Part shown: positions 8,012 to 16,105 of the stretch, one piece after another
Numbering within the stretch: the stretch's first letter is position 1
How the letters are laid out: the number at the start of each line of letters is the position of its first letter
Source of the DNA: CAYSLC01 sp964431545
GTDB taxonomy: Bacteria; Desulfobacterota; Desulfobacteria; Desulfobacterales; JAABSP01
NCBI GenBank assembly: GCA_964431545.1
Contig: CAYSLC010000005.1
Span: forward strand, 1 to 62,095
Length of the DNA stretch: 62,095 nucleotides
Reading direction: 5' to 3'
Made by a program: the position numbers and the translations under genes
The notes under the pieces: generated by a model
Told to the model about the DNA's origin: nothing
What the model saw: only the letters and a program-made list of their open reading frames with translations
Databases searched by the model: none

Positions 8012-8856
8012 GTGCGGATCCCCATGCTCAGATCGACGCTCCGGGCCGCGTGGGTGAGACCGCCGGCGGAGATGATGTCGACCCCGGCGTCGGCCAGGGC
8101 CGACAGGGCGTCCCGGGTGACCCCGCCGGAGACCTCCACCAGGGCCCGGCCGCCGATGCGAACCGTCGCCTCCCGGATTTCGGCGAGGTCCATGTTGTCG
8201 AGCATGATCACGTCGGCGCCGGCGGCGAGGGCCTCCTCCACGCCGGCCATGTCCGCCACCTCCACCTCGATCCGGACCAGATGGTGGACCCGCCGCCGGG
8301 CCAGGGCCACCGCGGCGGAGATCCCGCCGGAGACGGCGATGTGGTTGTCCTTGATCAGGACCCCGTCGAAGAGGCCGAACCGGTGGTTCGCCGCCCCCCC
8401 CACACGGACGGCGTACTTCTCCAGCACCCGCCAGCCGGGGATGGTCTTCCGGGTGTCCACCAGGCGGACCGTCCGTCCTTCCAGGGCCGCCACATGGGAC
8501 CGGACGTGGGTGGCGATGCCCGACAGGCGCTGGAGGAAGTTGAGGGCCGTCCGCTCCCCGGCCAGCAGGGCCCGGAGGTTTCCGTCCACCGACGCCACCT
8601 CCCGGCCCGATTCCACCTGGGTCCCGTCGGAGAGATCGGAATCGAACCGGGCCTCGGGGTCGAAGCGGTGGAAGACCCGTTCGGCCGCCTGGAGCCCGGC
8701 CACCACCAGGGGCTCCTTGGCCCGGATGATCCCCCGCCCCGAGCGGCCCGGATCCACCAGGGCCTCGGTGGTCAAATCGCCGGTCCCCACGTCCTCGGCC
8801 AGGGCCAGGTCGAGGAGGCGGTCCACGGCGGCGGTCAGTCCGTCAGTTGGCCCCAT
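8008..8856 (-). CDS. nadC: Nicotinate-nucleotide pyrophosphorylase (carboxylating)
   Basis: A 282-residue quinolinate phosphoribosyltransferase, making nicotinate mononucleotide from quinolinate and PRPP in NAD synthesis. The family signatures are EDVGTGDLTT at 21-30, ERTALNFLQRLSGIAT around 101-116, DTRKTIPGWR from residue 134, and FGLFDGVLIKDNHIA. The C-terminal barrel strands VIMLDN and VEVSGGV, then GVDIISAGGLTH, complete the active site. Length is normal for the family. Its start overlaps the 3' end of valS by 14 bases and its end overlaps the rhomboid start, so translation is probably coupled along the operon. nadA and nadB are not in the window. Confidence 0.96.
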   Translation of the reverse strand: MGPTDGLTAAVDRLLDLALAEDVGTGDLTTEALVDPGRSGRGIIRAKEPLVVAGLQAAERVFHRFDPEARFDSDLSDGTQVESGREVASVDGNLRALLAGERTALNFLQRLSGIATHVRSHVAALEGRTVRLVDTRKTIPGWRVLEKYAVRVGGAANHRFGLFDGVLIKDNHIAVSGGISAAVALARRRVHHLVRIEVEVADMAGVEEALAAGADVIMLDNMDLAEIREATVRIGGRALVEVSGGVTRDALSALADAGVDIISAGGLTHAARSVDLSMGIRT

Positions 8857-11533
8857 ATTCCTTGATCCGGGTCAGATGGGTCCGGAGCTTCTCCTGCTTT
8901 TCGGCCAGGCTTTCGTGCCGGTCCCGGGCCTTCTGGACCACGGCGTCCGGCGCCTTTTCCAGGAAGTCGTCGTTGTTGAGCTTCTTGGTCACCGCGGTCA
9001 GTTCCTTTTTCACCTTGTCGATCTCCTTTTCCAGCCGCTCCGCCTCCCTGGCGAAGTCGATGATCCCCTCCAGGGAGACGAAGATGGTCGCCCCGTGGGT
9101 GATGGCGGTGGCCGCCGAGGGGGGCCTGTCGCCGGGGGCGCTCACCGTAAGGGCGGCGAGGCGGGCCAGATTGGCGATCATGGGCCGGTGGGCCTCGGCG
9201 GTCCGGCGGACCGCGTCCTCCTCCGACTGGATCTCCGCCGACAGGGAGAGGGACGGCGGGATGTTCATCTCCCCCCGGATGTTCCGGACCCCGGTGATGA
9301 TCCCCATCACCAGGGCCATCTCCGCTTCGGCCGCCTCGTCCTTGGGGATCGGGGGAAGGGCGGTCTCGTCCAGGGGATGGACGGCGGTCATGATCGAGCC
9401 TTCCGTGGCCGGGATCTTGTGCCAGATCTCCTCGGTGACGAAGGGCATGAAGGGGTGGAGCAGCAGGAGCGTGTCGTGGAGGACCCGCCAGAGGACCTTC
9501 AGGGTCCGGTCCCGCTCCTCCGGGGCGTCGGCGTCATAGAGGACCGGCTTGACCGCCTCCAGGTACCAGTCGCAGAACTCGTGCCAGACGAACTGGTAGA
9601 CGCCCCCGGCCGCGTCGTTGAACCGGTAGGTGTCGATGGCCTCGGCCGACTCCGCCGAGACCCGGGCCAGGCGGGAGAGGATCCAGCGGTCCGGCAGCGA
9701 GGCCGGGACGAGTTCCCCCTCCCGGTAGGTCACGTCGGGATCGGTCATGTGCATCAGACTGAACCGGGCGGCGTTCCAGAGCTTGTTGACGAAGTGGCGG
9801 TACCCCTCCACCCGCTTTTCGGACATCTTGACGTCCCGGCCCTGGGCCGCGAAGGCGGCCAGGGTGAACCGGAAGGCGTCGGTGCCGTATTGGTCCATGA
9901 TCAGCAGCGGGTCGATGACGTTTCCCGTCGACTTGCTCATCTTCTTGCCCTCTTCGTCCCGCACCAGGGCGTGGATGTAGACGTCCCGGAAGGGGACCTC
10001 CCCCATGAAGTGGATCCCCATCATCATCATGCGGGCCACCCAGAAAAAGAGGATGTCGAAGGCGGTCACCAGGACGCTGGTGGGGTAGAAGCTCGCCAGG
10101 AGGGGGGTCTTGTCCGGCCACCCCTCGGGCCATCCCATGGTGGAGAAGGGCCAGAGGGCGGAGCTGAACCAGGTGTCGAGGACGTCGGTCTCCTGGACCA
10201 GTTCGGTCTCGCCGCATCCGGGACACGCGCCCGGCGCCTCCATCTCCACGACCCGCTCCCCGCACCCCGCGCAGGTCCAGGCGGGGATCTGGTGTCCCCA
10301 CCAGATCTGGCGGGAGATGCACCAGTCCCGGATGTTGGTCAGCCAGTCGAAGTAGGTGTTGGCCCACGTCTCCGGGACGATGCGGGTCCGCCCTTCCTTC
10401 ACGGCGGCCATGGCCGCGTCCGCCAGGGGCTTCGCCTTGACGAACCACTGCTTGGAGAGGTTCGGCTCCACGATGGTGTGGCACCGGTAGCAGTGGCCCA
10501 CGCTGTGGCGGTGAGGCTCCATCTTCGCCAGCAGGCCCTGTTCCTCCAGGGCCGCCACCACCGCCTTCCGGCAGTCGAACCGGTCCATGCCGGCGAACCG
10601 CCCCGCCTCCCCGGTCATCCGCCCGTCGTCGCCGATCACCTTGGGGGCGGGGAGGTCGTGGCGCATGCCGATCTCGAAGTCGTTGGGATCGTGGGCCGGG
10701 GTCACCTTGAGGCCGCCGGTGCCGAAGCTCTGGTCCACGTAAGTGTCCCGGATGATGGGGATCCGACGGTCCATGAGGGGGAGGATGACGGCGTCGGCGG
10801 CAAGACCCGCGTACCGCTCGTCCTCGGGATGGATGGCCACCGCCGTGTCCCCCAGCATGGTCTCCGGACGGGTGGTGGCCACCACGATGCCGCTTCCGTC
10901 GCCGTCCGCGTACGGATAGAGGATATGGTAGAGGTGGCCGTCGAGATCCTCGTGCTCCACCTCCAGATCGGCCAGGGCCGTATGGCACCGGTGGCACCAG
11001 TTGATGATGTAGCTCCCCTGGTGGATGAGCCCTTCGTGGTAGAGCTGGACGAAGACCTTCCGGACCGCCCGGGAGAGCCCCTCGTCCATGGTGAACCGCT
11101 CCCGGCTCCAGTCGCAGGAGGCGCCCAGCCGTTTCAACTGGTTGATGATCTCCCCGCCGTACTTCCGGCGCCACTCCCAGACCATCTCGATAAACCGTTC
11201 CCGCCCCACCTGATGGCGGTCGAGCCCTTCCGCCGCGAGCTTCTTCTCCACCACGTTCTGGGTGGCGATGCCGGCGTGGTCGGTGCCCGGCATCCAGAGG
11301 ACGTTGTCCCCCCGGAGCCGGCGGTACCGGCACAGGACGTCCTGGAGGACGTTGTTGAGGGCATGGCCCATGTGGAGCACCCCGGTCACGTTGGGCGGGG
11401 GGATGACGATGGAAAAGGGCTTGCGGTCGCTGGTCTCCCGGGCCGTGAAGAGCCCTTCCTTCTCCCACAGGGCATACCAGCGGGCCTCCACGTCCCGGGG
11501 CTCGTAGCTCTTGTCAAGCACATCGGTGTTCAT
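8843..11533 (-). CDS. valS: Valyl-tRNA synthetase
   Basis: An 896-residue class I aminoacyl-tRNA synthetase. The HIGH-type motif is HMGHALN near residue 52, and the KMSKS loop is KKMSKSTGN near residue 529. The editing domain lies between them and includes a zinc-like knuckle CAGCGERVVEMEAPGACPGCG. The C-terminal coiled-coil tRNA-binding arm is visible as alternating EAERLEKEIDKVKKELTAV and QKARDRHESLAEKQEKL. I chose ATG 11533 because GAGGAG lies 8 bases upstream; longer in-frame starts would add unrelated residues. It leads the operon valS-nadC-rhomboid. Confidence 0.96.
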   Translation of the reverse strand: MNTDVLDKSYEPRDVEARWYALWEKEGLFTARETSDRKPFSIVIPPPNVTGVLHMGHALNNVLQDVLCRYRRLRGDNVLWMPGTDHAGIATQNVVEKKLAAEGLDRHQVGRERFIEMVWEWRRKYGGEIINQLKRLGASCDWSRERFTMDEGLSRAVRKVFVQLYHEGLIHQGSYIINWCHRCHTALADLEVEHEDLDGHLYHILYPYADGDGSGIVVATTRPETMLGDTAVAIHPEDERYAGLAADAVILPLMDRRIPIIRDTYVDQSFGTGGLKVTPAHDPNDFEIGMRHDLPAPKVIGDDGRMTGEAGRFAGMDRFDCRKAVVAALEEQGLLAKMEPHRHSVGHCYRCHTIVEPNLSKQWFVKAKPLADAAMAAVKEGRTRIVPETWANTYFDWLTNIRDWCISRQIWWGHQIPAWTCAGCGERVVEMEAPGACPGCGETELVQETDVLDTWFSSALWPFSTMGWPEGWPDKTPLLASFYPTSVLVTAFDILFFWVARMMMMGIHFMGEVPFRDVYIHALVRDEEGKKMSKSTGNVIDPLLIMDQYGTDAFRFTLAAFAAQGRDVKMSEKRVEGYRHFVNKLWNAARFSLMHMTDPDVTYREGELVPASLPDRWILSRLARVSAESAEAIDTYRFNDAAGGVYQFVWHEFCDWYLEAVKPVLYDADAPEERDRTLKVLWRVLHDTLLLLHPFMPFVTEEIWHKIPATEGSIMTAVHPLDETALPPIPKDEAAEAEMALVMGIITGVRNIRGEMNIPPSLSLSAEIQSEEDAVRRTAEAHRPMIANLARLAALTVSAPGDRPPSAATAITHGATIFVSLEGIIDFAREAERLEKEIDKVKKELTAVTKKLNNDDFLEKAPDAVVQKARDRHESLAEKQEKLRTHLTRIKEYGAN

Positions 11534-11638
11534 ACAAACGACTCCTCGAAATTGATGTTGCAACATGTCGGATGATCCGGCCCCCGATAAGATCCGCCAA
11601 GGCTCCGATACGACCCGCCGAACCCGGCTCCACAATAG

Positions 11639-11685
11639 AAAACGACAGGAGATGGAGGGATGCTCCGGGTTCCCCTGCCGTTTTT
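11639..11685 (-). terminator. Possible terminator after the acidic repeat gene
   Basis: An imperfect inverted repeat: AAAACGACAGGAG on the left and CCCCTGCCGTTTTT on the right, with two mismatches and a smaller GGAG...CTCC hairpin inside. Read on the minus strand it ends in a short T-rich tract, about 55 bases after the acidic gene stop at 11740. Pairing is imperfect, so this is tentative. The rest of 11534-11739 holds the valS leader and no gene I can support. Confidence 0.3.
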
Positions 11686-11739
11686 CGGATGGATATCTGG
11701 TGCCGGTGCGGCGATATGCCCGGCCGGGCGGCCCTCTTT

Positions 11740-14700
11740 CTACTCCTCCTCGATGGTGGCGTCGGCGATGAGGATCTCCTTCAATCGGTCCATCTCCCGG
11801 GCCACGGACTGTTCGATGGCTTCGAAGAGGAACCGTTCGATCTTCTCGGAGAAGAGCTTCCGAAGGACCCGCTCCAGGGCGGCCTCCAGCTGCGCCTCGG
11901 AGATCGCGGCCGCCACCGGTGCGGGGCCGGCCTCGACCTCCGGCGGTTCGGTGTCCGCCTCGCCGGCTTCGACCCCCTCTTCCGGTTCCGGAGGGGTTCC
12001 GTCCGGCGTCTCTCCGGGAACCGCTTCGGGGGGACCGGCATCCGCCGGATCGGGGGCGGTGCCGATGTCCAGCTCCAGGAGATCGAGGAGATCCTTCTCC
12101 TCGGGCCGCAGCTCCGGTTCGTCGGCGGTCGCGGCCATGGCCTCGGCCACGGCGGCCTCCCCGGCCTCGGGGTCGGGTTCCACGGGCAGGTCTGGGAGAT
12201 CCACGTCGATCTCGGAAACGCCGGCCGGGGCCGCCATGGGCTCCTCGTCGGCCGGTGCCTCCGGGATGCCGTCCTCGATCTCATCGGGCTCCTCGTCGAG
12301 CACGCCCATTTCGGGTTCCGCCGCCTCGGGTTCCTTCGGAACGTCCGGGATGCCCTCGTCGATATCGACGAGGGCTGTCCCGGTCCCTTCGGTCTCCTCG
12401 TCGAGCACGCCCGTTTCGGGCTCCGCCGCCTCGGGTTCCGTTGGTACGTCGGGGATGCCCTCGTCGATGTCGGAGAGGTCCGTCTCGACGCCTTCGGTCT
12501 CCTCGTCGAGCACGCCCATTTCGGGCTCCGCCGCCAGGTCGGGATCGCCTTCGTCGATGTCGAAGAAGTCGGTCCGGGTCGTTTCGGTCTCTTCGTCGGT
12601 CAGGGGCGTCTCCGGCACGGTCGGTTCGGGGCGATCCGCCGGGGGGGGTTCGTCCATGTCCGACCCGAGAGGGACGAAGGCCTCGTCGGCGGGGGGCTCC
12701 TCGGGGGATGCCGGCGGGGTCGCGGGCGTCGGAGCGGACCGGCGGAAGACGGGGACCACCTTCGGTCCCGATGGAACGGCGGGAGGGGTCCAACGAGCGG
12801 GGGGTTCCTCCGCCGCCTCCGGTTCCCCGGTCTCCGGTTCCGGCGTGAACGGATCGCCGGCCAGATCGGTCTCCTCCGCCCCGGCCTCCTCTCGCTCCCG
12901 GAGAAGCGAGGTGTCGATCTCCGCCTCCTCCGCCAAATCCGGTTCCGTCACCGGGGTTTCGAGATCCGCCGCGATGTCCGGCTCCGGGGTTTCGGNNNNN
13001 NNNNNNNNNNNNNNNNNNNNNNNNNNNNNNNNNNNNNNNNNNNNNNNNNNNNNNNNNNNNNNNNNNNNNNNNNNNNNNNNNNNNNNNNNNNNNNNGGTTC
13101 CGTCACCGGGGTTTCGAGATCCGCCGCGATGTCCGGCTCCGGGGTTTCGGCGGCCGCCGGAGGTTCGGGTTCGGCCTCCGTCTCTTCGGCCGCTTCGGGA
13201 AGTGGCGTATCGATCTCCGCCTCTGCGCTCTCGTCGCCGAGGAGATCCCATTCCGCCGCGTCCAGGTCCGTAGATTCATCCTCGTCCGGGAAACCGGTCT
13301 CCGGTGTCGACGCCGATTCCATGGGTACCGCGGGTTCCGGTTCCATGGAATCCACGGGTTCAAGGGCGCCCTCCGGCGGTTCCGAAGGGACCGGAAGGCC
13401 GGTGCCGGTCTCCTCTAAGTCCGGGACCTCGGTCGAGGGGACCTCGGCCGGATATTCGGATTCCGCGGATAGGGTCCCGGAGGCCGGTTCGGCGAAAAGA
13501 TCCTCTTGTTCCGGGCCCACGGCGGAGCGTTCCGGTTCCGCCCCGGGGGCCTCCTCCGCTTCGAATTCATCTCCGGAAAGTTCGGCCAGGCCGGTGTCGT
13601 CCTCCAGGTCGTAGATCTCGTCATCCAGGGGGGTCTGGTCGATGACGTCCCGCAGATCGAGCAGTTCCTCTTCCTCCCGGGACCCGGCCGTCGGTGGCTC
13701 GAGGTCTTCCGCCACGGCCGGAGGCGGTTCCCCATCCGCCGCCTCGGCCTCCGGTCCGGTTCCGGTTTCGAGGATCTCCTCGGGAACGGGATCCTTGAGT
13801 TCCAGGGTCTCTTCCGCGTCCTGCCCGATGATGTTGCGCTTGGCCTCCACGTCGAAGGCCTCCTCCTCGTCCGCCTCGCCGGATTCACCGGGACCCTCGC
13901 CCCGAAAGACCTCTGTTTGGGCTTCCGGTTCGAAAGAGGGGGTTCGATGCCCCTCGTCTTCGATCCCCTCGGACCCCTCGCCCATGATCCCCCGCTTGGC
14001 CTCCAGGTCGACGATCCCCCCCTCCTCCTCTTCCTCGGGGGGGCCAGGATCATGATCCACCAGGGTCCGGGTCACCAGATCGAGGGCCTCCTCGTCGGGG
14101 TCCGCCCCGGCGTCCGCCCCTTCGGCCGAAAGGCCCGGCGCCTCGGGCTCGGCGTCATCGACGATGCTCTCGGCGTCGAGATCCAGGAGGTCGTCCTCCT
14201 CCTCCTCTTCCACCGGGAGATCCGCGGGATCCCTGGAGATCCCCTCCTCCGGCGGGGTGATGATGGTCTCCGCCGCCAGGTCGAGGGGCGCTTCCCCGTC
14301 CTCTGGCTCATCATCATCATCATCATCTTCTTCTTCATCCAGGAGGCTCGACAGGCCGATCGTTTCCTCGGCATTGTGGGGCGTGATGATGGCTTCGGCG
14401 TCCAGGTTCAGAGGCGCTTCCCCATCCTCCTGTTCATCATCATCTTCATCCAGGAGGCTCGACAGGCCGATGGTCTCCTCGGCATTGTGGGGCGTGATGA
14501 TGGTTTCGGCGTCCAGGTCGAGGGGTTCGTCGTCGCCTTGGGCCGGTGGTTCCCCTTCCCCTTGTTCCTCCTGGAGATCCTCGAAGAGGCGGCTCACGCC
14601 GATGGTTTCGTCCCCTCCGGCGGCGTCGGTCCGTTCCTCCTCGTCGAGGATGTTGGACAGTCCGATGGTCTCCTCGACGTTTTCCGGGGTGATGATGGTN

Positions 14701-15625
14701 NNNNNNNNNNNNNNNNNNNNNNNNNNNNNNNNNNNNNNNNNNNNNNNNNNNNNNNNNNNNNNNNNNNNNNNNNNNNNNNNNNNNNNNNNNNNNNNNNNNC
14801 GAGGATGTTGGACAGTCCGATGGTCTCCTCGACGTTTTCCGGGGTGATGATGGTCTCGGCGTCCAGGTCGAGGGGTTCGTCGTCCTCTTCGTCTTCATCT
14901 TCGTCGAGGAGGCTCGACAGGCCGATGGTCTCTTCCACGTCGTCCGTGGAGATGATCGTCTCGGCATCCAGATCGAGGGCCTCCTCCTCGTCTTCCCCTT
15001 CCTCATCATCATCGAGGAGGCTGGAGAGTCCGATGGTCTCCTCGACGTTTTCCGGGGTGATGATGGTCTCGGCGTCCAGATCCAGGGGGTCGTCGTCGCC
15101 TTGCGCCGGTGGTTCCCCTTCGCCTTGTTCCTCCTGGAGATCCTCGAAGAGGCGGCTCACGCCGATGGTTTCGTCCCCTCCGGCGGCGTCGGTCCGTTCC
15201 TCCTCGTCGAGGATGTTGGACAGTCCGATGGTCTCCTCGACGTTTTCCGGGGTGATGATGGTTTCGGCGTCCAGGTCCGGGGGGGCATCCTCTCCATCCT
15301 CTTTTTCCGGATCACCCTCCGGGGGGACGAAGATGGTCTCGGCATCGAGGTCGACGATCTCCTCCGGCCCCCCGGGGGCGTCCGGATCATCCGGGTCGAG
15401 GTCCGGCGGATCGTCCAGGGCGATGGTCTCCTCCGGGGCCGTGGGATCTTCTCGGGGATCCCCGGCGTCCGGCGGGGCGACAATGGTCTCGGCATCGAGG
15501 TCGAGGGGCCGGTCCGCCTCGCCGGAGGCCCCCTGTTCAGGCCCCCCGAAGTTCCGTCGATCCTCCGCCGCCGCCACATCGGCTCCCTCTTTCCGCCCGT
15601 TCCGGGGATGTTTTTTCTCTTCCAT
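11740..15625 (-). CDS. Giant acidic repeat protein, about 1191 residues once two assembly gaps are closed
   Basis: Three open pieces (15625 to gap 2, gap 2 to gap 1, gap 1 to 11740) appear in different frames only because of the N runs. The bases flanking each gap are identical over 55 bp; removing 155 bases per gap gives 3576 bases, exactly 1192 codons with no stop. Start ATG 15625 has GAGGG just upstream. The N-terminal third holds about ten repeats built on DLDAETIITP and EETIGLSSLLDE separated by Asp/Glu runs. A second repeat near the C-terminus uses MGVLDEETEG and DIDEGIPDVP. The protein ends in a conserved-looking amphipathic helix region, about EAQLEAALERVLRKLF to AREMDRLKEI. No signal peptide or membrane segment. 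Function unknown; scaffold or docking roles are guesses. Confidence 0.8.
12941..13150. repeat. 55-bp identical flanks around N gap 1
   Basis: Bases 12941-12995 and 13096-13150 are identical over 55 bp and enclose exactly 100 N (12996-13095). Both encode the same residues, ETPEPDIAADLETPVTE. This is the pattern left when a de Bruijn assembler with k=55 breaks at a repeat and a scaffolder inserts a standard 100-N spacer; the likely true sequence has a single copy. A real tandem duplication with unread copies between them is the alternative. Confidence 0.85.
12996..13095. other. Assembly gap 1 (100 N)
   Basis: A run of exactly 100 N inside the acidic repeat gene. It is a placeholder, not measured sequence. 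Its flanks overlap by 55 bp, which suggests that nothing is missing. Confidence 0.99.
14645..14854. repeat. 55-bp identical flanks around N gap 2
   Basis: Bases 14645-14699 and 14800-14854 are identical over 55 bp and enclose 100 N. A third near-copy lies at 15206-15260. As at gap 1, the exact 55-bp length suggests a k=55 graph overlap. Because this unit truly occurs more than once in the gene, the number of repeat copies at this point is less certain than at gap 1. Confidence 0.85.
14700..14799. other. Assembly gap 2 (100 N)
   Basis: A run of exactly 100 N within the tandem repeats of the acidic gene. Joining the flanks through their 55-bp overlap restores one reading frame; collapsed extra repeats remain possible. 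Confidence 0.99.
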
Positions 15626-15875
15626 ACGCCCTCGCGTCACCGAAACCACATCGGATGTGATTTTCTTGAAATTAGAAGGTATTATACATCTTCGGATGGG
15701 TGTACCATAGGGGACAACGGGTGTCAAGTAATTTGCTCTTTGAAATCAAGGATCTCCGGGCGCCCGACGCCCCGTCCGGAGCCTCTTTTCACTCCCTTGG
15801 CGGTCCATCCCGGTAAGCGGCCGCCGCCGGAGGCGCTTTTTCCATTCCAAGGCCTTCGAAAATCAGCCTTTTGTG

Positions 15876-15904
15876 TTGACAAGCGCGCCGTTTCCGCCTA
15901 TATC
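15876..15904 (+). promoter_or_regulatory. Candidate sigma-70 promoter of the dsr operon
   Basis: TTGACA at 15876-15881, a 17-base spacer and TATATC at 15899-15904. It points toward dsrA, at the border of an AT-rich leader, and predicts a transcript start near 15911 and a leader of about 190 bases. The -35 is a perfect consensus and the -10 matches four of six positions. Confidence 0.6.
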
Positions 15905-16011
15905 TGCATCTTTAAAAATGGAAGAATGCATCCCGGAAACACAGGGAATGAAAACGATAATCAAAATAATTTCGGAAGATTAGATAAATCGAAGCACTTT
16001 GAGGAGAGGAG

Positions 16012-16044
16012 GTGACCAGCGTCAGCGATTTCGTGGAGGAATAA
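16012..16044 (+). CDS. Possible 10-codon leader ORF 1 upstream of dsrA
   Basis: GTG 16012 to TAA 16042-16044 would encode ten residues (MTSVSDFVEE). A purine-rich GGAGAGGAG lies directly upstream. The stop is one base before the start of the second mini-ORF. It is too short for coding statistics; only the spacing of ribosome-site and start supports it. Confidence 0.25.
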   Translation: MTSVSDFVEE

Positions 16045-16045
16045 G

Positions 16046-16105
16046 GTGAGTTCACTTGATCGACAGGATGAAAATCCAACAACACCAACGGAGGTAAGAT
16101 TATGA
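16046..16105 (+). CDS. Possible 19-codon leader ORF 2 whose stop overlaps the dsrA start
   Basis: GTG 16046 is preceded by GGAGG at 16035-16039 with a 6-base spacer, a ribosome site as good as that of dsrA itself. The frame runs 19 codons (MSSLDRQDENPTTPTEVRL) and ends at TGA 16103-16105, which overlaps the dsrA ATG (16102-16104). That geometry would couple dsrA translation to the leader. The peptide lacks a run of a single amino acid, so classical attenuation is not suggested. Confidence 0.35.
   Translation: MSSLDRQDENPTTPTEVRL

Larger units (their letters stand above)
14260..15510 (-). repeat. Tandem repeats inside the acidic gene, about 10 units of 105-200 bp
   Basis: About ten degenerate units, each encoding DLDAETI(I/V)xP followed in most by (E/H)N(V/A)EETIGLS(S/N)(L/I)LDE and an acidic spacer of variable length. 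Two units carry a longer insert encoding GGDETIGVSRLFEDLQEEQGE. Units near 15206-15260 and around gap 2 are nearly identical in DNA as well as protein, which explains why the assembly broke there. Spacer length varies by whole codons, with GAT/GAG slippage runs such as the CATCAT stretch near 14311. Confidence 0.8.
15626..16101. promoter_or_regulatory. Divergent regulatory region between the acidic gene and dsrA (476 bp)
   Basis: No substantial gene is supported here. The right half (about 15870-16100) is markedly AT-richer than its surroundings. It contains a good rightward promoter at 15876-15904, two very short candidate leader reading frames (16012-16044 and 16046-16105) and the dsrA ribosome site. 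The left part, 15626-15870, holds the start region of the acidic gene on the minus strand with no clear promoter that I can assign. Confidence 0.6.

Noticed and set aside
6188..11575. An open frame of about 1795 codons on the plus strand
   Set aside because: It runs antisense through valS, nadC and the rhomboid gene, which have full family signatures; the long frame is a GC-bias shadow.
14260..15510. CRISPR-like repeated units
   Set aside because: Repeats are coding, 105-200 bp apart with variable in-frame spacers, and not of 23-47 bp identical repeat form; no cas genes are nearby.
11572..15710. Ser- and Gly-rich plus-strand frames opposite the acidic gene
   Set aside because: They mirror the Asp/Glu repeats of the minus strand; the minus-strand frame has a ribosome site, continuous reading across both gaps and codon use of a real gene.
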